Shown: piece by piece, positions 59,335-64,000 of the stretch | Layout: every line of letters begins with the position of its first letter | Position numbering within the stretch: position 1 is the stretch's first letter | From: Erigeron canadensis | Lineage: Eukaryota; Streptophyta; Magnoliopsida; Asterales; Asteraceae | Direction of reading: 5' to 3' | Assembly: GCF_010389155.1 (NCBI RefSeq) | Contig: NC_057764.1 | Coordinates: 42,106,275-42,170,274, forward strand | DNA: 64,000 nucleotides | Notes under the pieces: model-generated | What the model was told of the DNA's origin: nothing | Databases searched by the model: none | What the model saw: the letters and a program-made list of their open reading frames with translations, nothing else | Program-made: the position numbers and the translations under genes

Positions 59335-59827
59335 GGGATAAAGGCATGAGAATATACTAACTATGACAAAAAGGCTATGTAATGTACCCTACTACACGAC
59401 TTGCTATTCAGTGTAACCAACTACGTTTTTTTGGTTATTCAACGCAACCAACCTGCTATACAAGGTAATTCATTCGATTATATATTTTATTTATAAAAAA
59501 AGGGAAAACACGCAGAAAAGGAAAAAGAAGAAAAAGAAACAACAAATTTTGTGTCACCCAGAAAGCGTACAATCTTGTTCATCATCAATTCGACCCGGAA
59601 AATCATAAAGTTTTAATCGCGACCAAATTCTGATCATCTTCATTCTTTCAGTTTTCCGATTAGGTTGAGTTTGGTGACAGTTACGTTTTCGGGTGACACT
59701 TTGAATTTTCCGGCAATCTCGTAATCAAAAGTTTGTTGGCTAAGGTTTGTGCGGAGTTGTTTTCTGAGTGTTTTGGTGTTGGTTTCAAGTCGTAACTCGA
59801 AGGAACAACAAAATAATCGCATTTTTA

Positions 59828-60904
59828 GGGGGCGTTTGGTTTGCGGAATTCTCAGGAATTCATAAGAATTGGAATTTGAATTCCACACTTTACCTTGTTT
59901 GGTTGGAAGAGTTGATGGAATTGGAATTACAAACTTTCACTCAAATTCTCTAAATCATGGAATTCAAGATTCCATCACAAAATGGATGGAATGTTTACAA
60001 ATTTAGCAAAATGCCTTTAGATAACATATATTATATTTATATTATTATTATTTTATATATTTATAAAAATATTATATAAAACTAATAAATAATAATAATA
60101 ATATAAATAATATAATAATATTATTATTATATTATTTATATTTTTATATATTTATAATTTAATTATTTTATATATTTATAATAATATTATATAAAAGTAA
60201 TAAATAATAATAATATAAATAAAATAATAATGATATTATTATATTATTTATATTATGGACACATGTGCCAATTAATTTTCCATATGTATACTTATCATAA
60301 TTTATTGTTGTCTCCGTTCCCCTAAGAGTTATTCTAACTCTTTCAGCAAATAAATTAAGGAGACCGTCTATAACTTTAGACTTCCAATGAAACGTATTAG
60401 AATCTGGTAATTCCATTACCCTACTTAGAAATGTATTTTTATACCATCTAAATGAAGTTAAAGTTGGGCATTTTAAGCTATTTAGTAAAATTCTAATATT
60501 TTCAGAATTATCTGACCATCTACCCGTAAAGTGTTCTATAATATTAACTACTAGTGAGTAGACTGCATTAATAATATTTTTATATCTTTAAACTATTAAT
60601 ATTCTTATATATTTTTAATAATATTATATAAAAATAATAAATAATAATATAAATAATATAATATTAATATTATTATATCATTTATATTATTACTATTTTT
60701 ATATATTTATAATATTATTATTTTTTATATATTTACAATAAAATTATGTGAAAATAATGAATATTATTAATATAAATAATATAATCATATTATTATTATA
60801 CTATTTATATTTTTATTTTTTTATATTTAATATAACTTTTATTAGCATTATTTTTATTTATTCTTATTTTTACGACTATTAAAATATTACTTTTATTATT
60901 TTTA

Positions 60905-60945
<41 letters not shown>

Positions 60946-61164
60946 TTAATATTATTTATATTATTAACATTTAAAATTATTATTATTGTTTATATTTAAT
61001 AAAGGGTATTCTTGTCATTTTTATAAATTAAATTCAGATTCCTTTTACTGAATTCCATTGAATTCTGTCAACCAAACACATGACAAATTTTAAAACTTTC
61101 AAATTCCAATTCCTTTGACAGATTCCAATTCCTTCAAAAACATTATGGTGAACCAAACACCCCC
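59828..61164. mobile_element. Tourist/PIF-Harbinger-type element nested in the MULE
   Basis: The left end GGGGGCGTTTGGTTTGC and inverted right end GGGGGTGTTTGGTTCAC have a TTA target duplication (59825-59827, 61165-61167). Further inside, GGAATTC/GAATTCC and attccaattcct pairs continue. The interior is AT-rich with long TATTAT runs. Size is 1,337 bp; no transposase recognised. Confidence 0.88.
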
Positions 61165-61170
61165 TTAAAG

Positions 61171-61757
61171 TTTTTCGACGAGATTACCATTTTTTCCGGC
61201 GAAGGTGTTTGAAAGTTTTCCTGGAAAGGATTTGTTCAGAATTTGATTTAGAGTATTTTGGTGTGAATCTCGTGTTCTAATTCAAAGTAACGAGCAATAT
61301 AGGGTTTATTCAAATTGTTTCCGTTTTCCGACGAGATTAGCATTTTTTCCGGCAAAGGTGTTTGAAAGTTTTCCTGGCAAGGATTTGTTAGAATTTGATT
61401 TAGAGTATGTTGGTGTTAATCTTGTGTTCTAATTCAAAGTAATGAGCAAGATAGGGTTTATTCAAATTGTTTTCGTTTTCTGGCGAGATTACCATTTTTT
61501 CGGGCGAAGATGTTTGAAAGTTTTTCTGGAAAGGATTTGTTCGGAATTTGATTTAGAGTATTTTGGTGTGAATCTCGTGTTTTAATTCAAAGTAATGAGC
61601 AAGATAGGGTTTATTCAAATTGTTTCCGTTTTCCGGCGAAGGTGTTTGAAAGTTTTCCTGGCAAGGATTTGTTCGGAATTTGATTTAGAGTATTTTGGTG
61701 TTAATCTTGTGTTCTAATTCAAGGTAATGAGCAAGATAGGGTTTATTCAAATCATTT
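61171..61757. repeat. Four tandem units of about 152 bp inside the MULE
   Basis: Units begin near 61176, 61329, 61481 and 61629, each with cgagattaccattttttccg, ggtgtttgaaagttttcctg, gatttagagtatttt and agggtttattcaaat. The last unit lacks about 21 bp. Confidence 0.85.
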
Positions 61758-62244
61758 CCACCATAATTCTTTTGAGAAAATAGATCTTTCAATTAACATA
61801 ATGGATCTCGCAAGGAGAAAATTGACGTTGAGAATAAGGAGCACGGTTTTTTAATAAAAAAGAATTAAAAAAATGCAAGTGGTAACCGGCTACTTGTTGT
61901 GTAGCAGGTTGCTTGCGTTGAATAACCCAAAAAACGTAGTTGGTTACACTGAATAGCAAGTCGTGTAGTAGGATACATTACATAGCCTTTTTACCATAGT
62001 TGGGTACATTCCCATGTCTTTATCCCATTTTCCAATATATGGTTCCATAATTGGATTAATAGTGGGAAAGGGCACCCCCAGCCCGGCCTCTAATAATCAT
62101 AATATCATTTTCAATTATTTTTTTTAAACTTTGTTCGCAATAGGAGATCTAGTTTACGTTATTTAATTGGAGGACTTTATTTGTGAAATTACTTTAAATG
62201 TCTTTCCCATTTGTTGGTGCTCAACCACTATGCTATATAGGTAG

Positions 62245-62475
62245 AAGCATCATGGTTGGATCACTGGTAAACATTCTGGCCTCTGGAAACAGAGGTCATG
62301 GTTTCGATCCTCATCCCATGCAAAGGTTGGAGGGCCTTTTCTACCATATAGGTAGAAACTGGAAGCAACCACTCTACTTAGGTAGGGGTAAGGTCTGTCT
62401 ACATTTTATACTCCCTATACATCATCGAGGTATTGGGCCTCAAAACCGGCAGAAGGCGGCACTGAGTATATTTTT
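62245..62475 (+). mobile_element. tRNA-derived SINE (Au-like)
   Basis: An A-box-like region (ggttggatcactggtaaac) is followed by the B-box GGTTTCGATCC at 62300-62310 and then GGGGTAAGGTCTGTCTACAT, the hallmark of the plant Au SINE family. It interrupts duplicated flanking DNA that is continuous at 55.9 kb. The ORF 62198-62524 is not a gene. Confidence 0.7.
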
Positions 62476-62777
62476 CTTTGAACTACTGTGTTATAATGAG
62501 AAGTACGAATCATTTTCAAATTAACATTACATATAACTCATTATCCATCCAAATTTAATTAATTTTGGCACGATTTACGTATAGTACGTATCAAATGAAA
62601 ATGAAGGTTCGATAGGATCAGCAAAATATTGAAACTTTTAACTTTGTTATTTCACATGAACAAGATTCCTCATGTTCTTTATTCATTCATTCATATATAT
62701 AATACGAGTATATATATATATATATATACATATGCTATGCATCCAATCACAGACATTAAATTACGTACAATACAGCT

Positions 62778-64000
62778 TCAATAAGGATAGTCAAGGTTCG
62801 TAAAGTTGAAATTTGAACAAGAAGTCTTCTTACTTAACAAGGAAGAGCTAAACCCAAAAGTCGAATTCTCTAAATCAAACACCACAAAGTTATCCTCAAA
62901 TTGAAATGTTCCAATCACGATTGCCGGATCACTCGTTGCACCACCATCAACAAATGCTAGACACGCCACGTCTTTCGTTACTTGCTTCATCGAGTTAGCT
63001 GTCGATATAGCCCACTTCTTCCCACCCTGAAGATTCAACTCAATATCGGGAACTTTTAAACTAGCTTTGGTACTATTCTTGGTGGAGGCCGTGTTGAAAC
63101 AAAGACTGAATGGTGCGATTGGCTTTGCGGGAAGGAGCCGTTTTGTGACCATTGAAAAACGCCGAACCAGAGGATTATAAATGTCGGTTCTGAGAGTGGT
63201 GTAAGCCTCAGTTGTAGTAAGCTTGGTAGTAGCATTCGCAAGAATGTCAATAGATCTCTTTTTAATGACAATGGAAGTGACGCCGATGAAGTATCCATAC
63301 GAACCTGGACGCTTTAGTAACGGGGTATAAGCAAGATAACTTTGTATATCGACACTGGAATTCGGAAGAAAGTAATAAGGACCGGGTCCAGCAAACAGAA
63401 CCCCTGGAGTAGATGAGGTGCTAGGCAAACATAGAGCTGTTATTTCTTTAAGCGCACCGAATGAAGATAAATTAGCAGGTAACGCGTAAGGAGAAGATGA
63501 AAGAGGCATGACACCAGTAACATCTTTCGGGAAGGATTCAAATGACGAAGAAGGAGCACACACTGCGATAGGGGTAGCATCAAATGATTCATAACTACTA
63601 GGATTCCGACCTGTGCCAAGGACGAATTTGAAGTAGTCGTAATTAAGCTGCCCAAGTTTACAAGATCCTGTACGTACGCCGATAATGTATATATGATAAT
63701 TAGACAAACACGTATGTGAATTCATTATATATACTCTTTGTTTTTTAATTAAAAGAAAAAAAAAATACTAATAATTAAACAGATGATCGAGTACGTACCT
63801 GTAATGGGATTGATCACATTGACTGGGCATCCGCAATATCCCCAATTGGTTTGAATTGGTTTTTCTGGTAAGGGACGACATGACGGATTCTTGGATGAGT
63901 AAGTAGCTTGCACATCTTGGCATATATATGGATATTCATCACATGGAACGGGATATGATTTCCATGTCGGTGTGCAGTCGTGAAATATTATTGGACCGTC
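62778..64000 (-). CDS. EDGP / basic 7S globulin-like protein, copy 2 (5' end outside window)
   Basis: Exon 2 spans 63667-62778; exon 1 is cut by the window edge, 64000-63799 visible (DGPIIFHDCTP ... CGCPVNVINPIT). The phase at the intron equals copy 1. The last 100 residues are almost identical to copy 1, while the part after the intron differs much more (VLGTGRNPSSYESF against LTASDQGRNPTTSI). As in copy 1, the DTG sites are replaced, so it is probably an inhibitor or wall protein without protease activity. The DNA between the copies holds the MULE and the SINE. Confidence 0.92.

Larger units (their letters stand above)
59335..62026. mobile_element. Mutator-type non-autonomous element with about 135 bp TIRs, 2.69 kb
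   Basis: The left end GGGATAAAGGCATGAGAAT pairs with the inverted right end GGGATAAAGACATGGGAAT. Pairing continues about 135 bp through GCTATGTAATGTA, CTACTACACGACTTGCTATT and GTAACCAACTACGTTTTTT. Flanks tttttctaat and attttccaat agree at 8 of 10 positions, fitting a decayed 9-10 bp Mutator duplication. It carries no transposase. A Tourist element sits inside, next to a tandem array. Confidence 0.85.

Noticed and set aside
59640..59953. Two opposite ORFs
   Set aside because: They cross the MULE filler and the Tourist TIR border; no domain and no splice partners.
62198..62524. 108-codon ORF
   Set aside because: It is SINE sequence (B-box and Au-like 3' part).

Overview
This is nuclear DNA from a flowering plant, very probably a eudicot. 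The evidence is short introns with GT/AG borders, a Ty1/copia element, L1-type LINE sequence, tRNA-like SINEs, Helitron ends, several TIR elements, and single-copy genes whose best matches are Arabidopsis proteins. The repeat style (TGTAACA-type LTR, Au-like SINE) made me think of Asteraceae, but that is a guess.

Layout. 0-4.2 kb: 3' part of a copia retrotransposon with an open pol frame and its 3' LTR. 7-22.6 kb: a tandem segmental duplication of a chloroplast-type short-chain dehydrogenase/reductase (SDR) gene. It holds two full copies (A and B), an orphan third promoter, and a 3' gene fragment (C). Each full copy is followed by a U1 snRNA locus: a complete-looking U1 gene after copy B, and a broken U1 with an intact promoter after copy A. 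Between A and B lie many small DNA transposons and two Helitrons. 23.5-29.2 kb: a MIRO GTPase C-terminal relic, an L1 LINE with ORF1 intact and ORF2 cut off, and a 3.06 kb solo LTR. 30-33.4 kb: an unidentified ORF, a triple tandem repeat, a retroelement PBS remnant and a FAR1/FHY3-type pseudogene. 34-38.1 kb: mitochondrial type II peroxiredoxin (PRXIIF). 39.3-40.6 kb: a fourth, cytosolic-type SDR with a double G-box promoter. 42.6-49.5 kb, minus strand: BLISTER (BLI), 13 exons. 51.5-55.0 kb: a glutamate receptor-like channel. 56.2-64 kb, minus strand: two tandem EDGP/basic-7S-globulin-like genes, separated by a 2.7 kb Mutator-type element that itself contains a nested Tourist element and a tandem repeat.

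The host genes do not form one pathway. The recurrent local theme is tandem duplication: SDR A, B and C with U1, and the EDGP-like pair. The cytosolic-type SDR at 39.3 kb keeps the family's usual NNAA motif, while copies A and B carry NHPA instead and have an extra N-terminal exon that looks like an organelle transit peptide. PRXIIF, BLI, the GLR and the 39.3 kb SDR all reconstruct with consistent splice phases and full family lengths. All exon models here were made by hand from splice signals and frame, with no transcript data.
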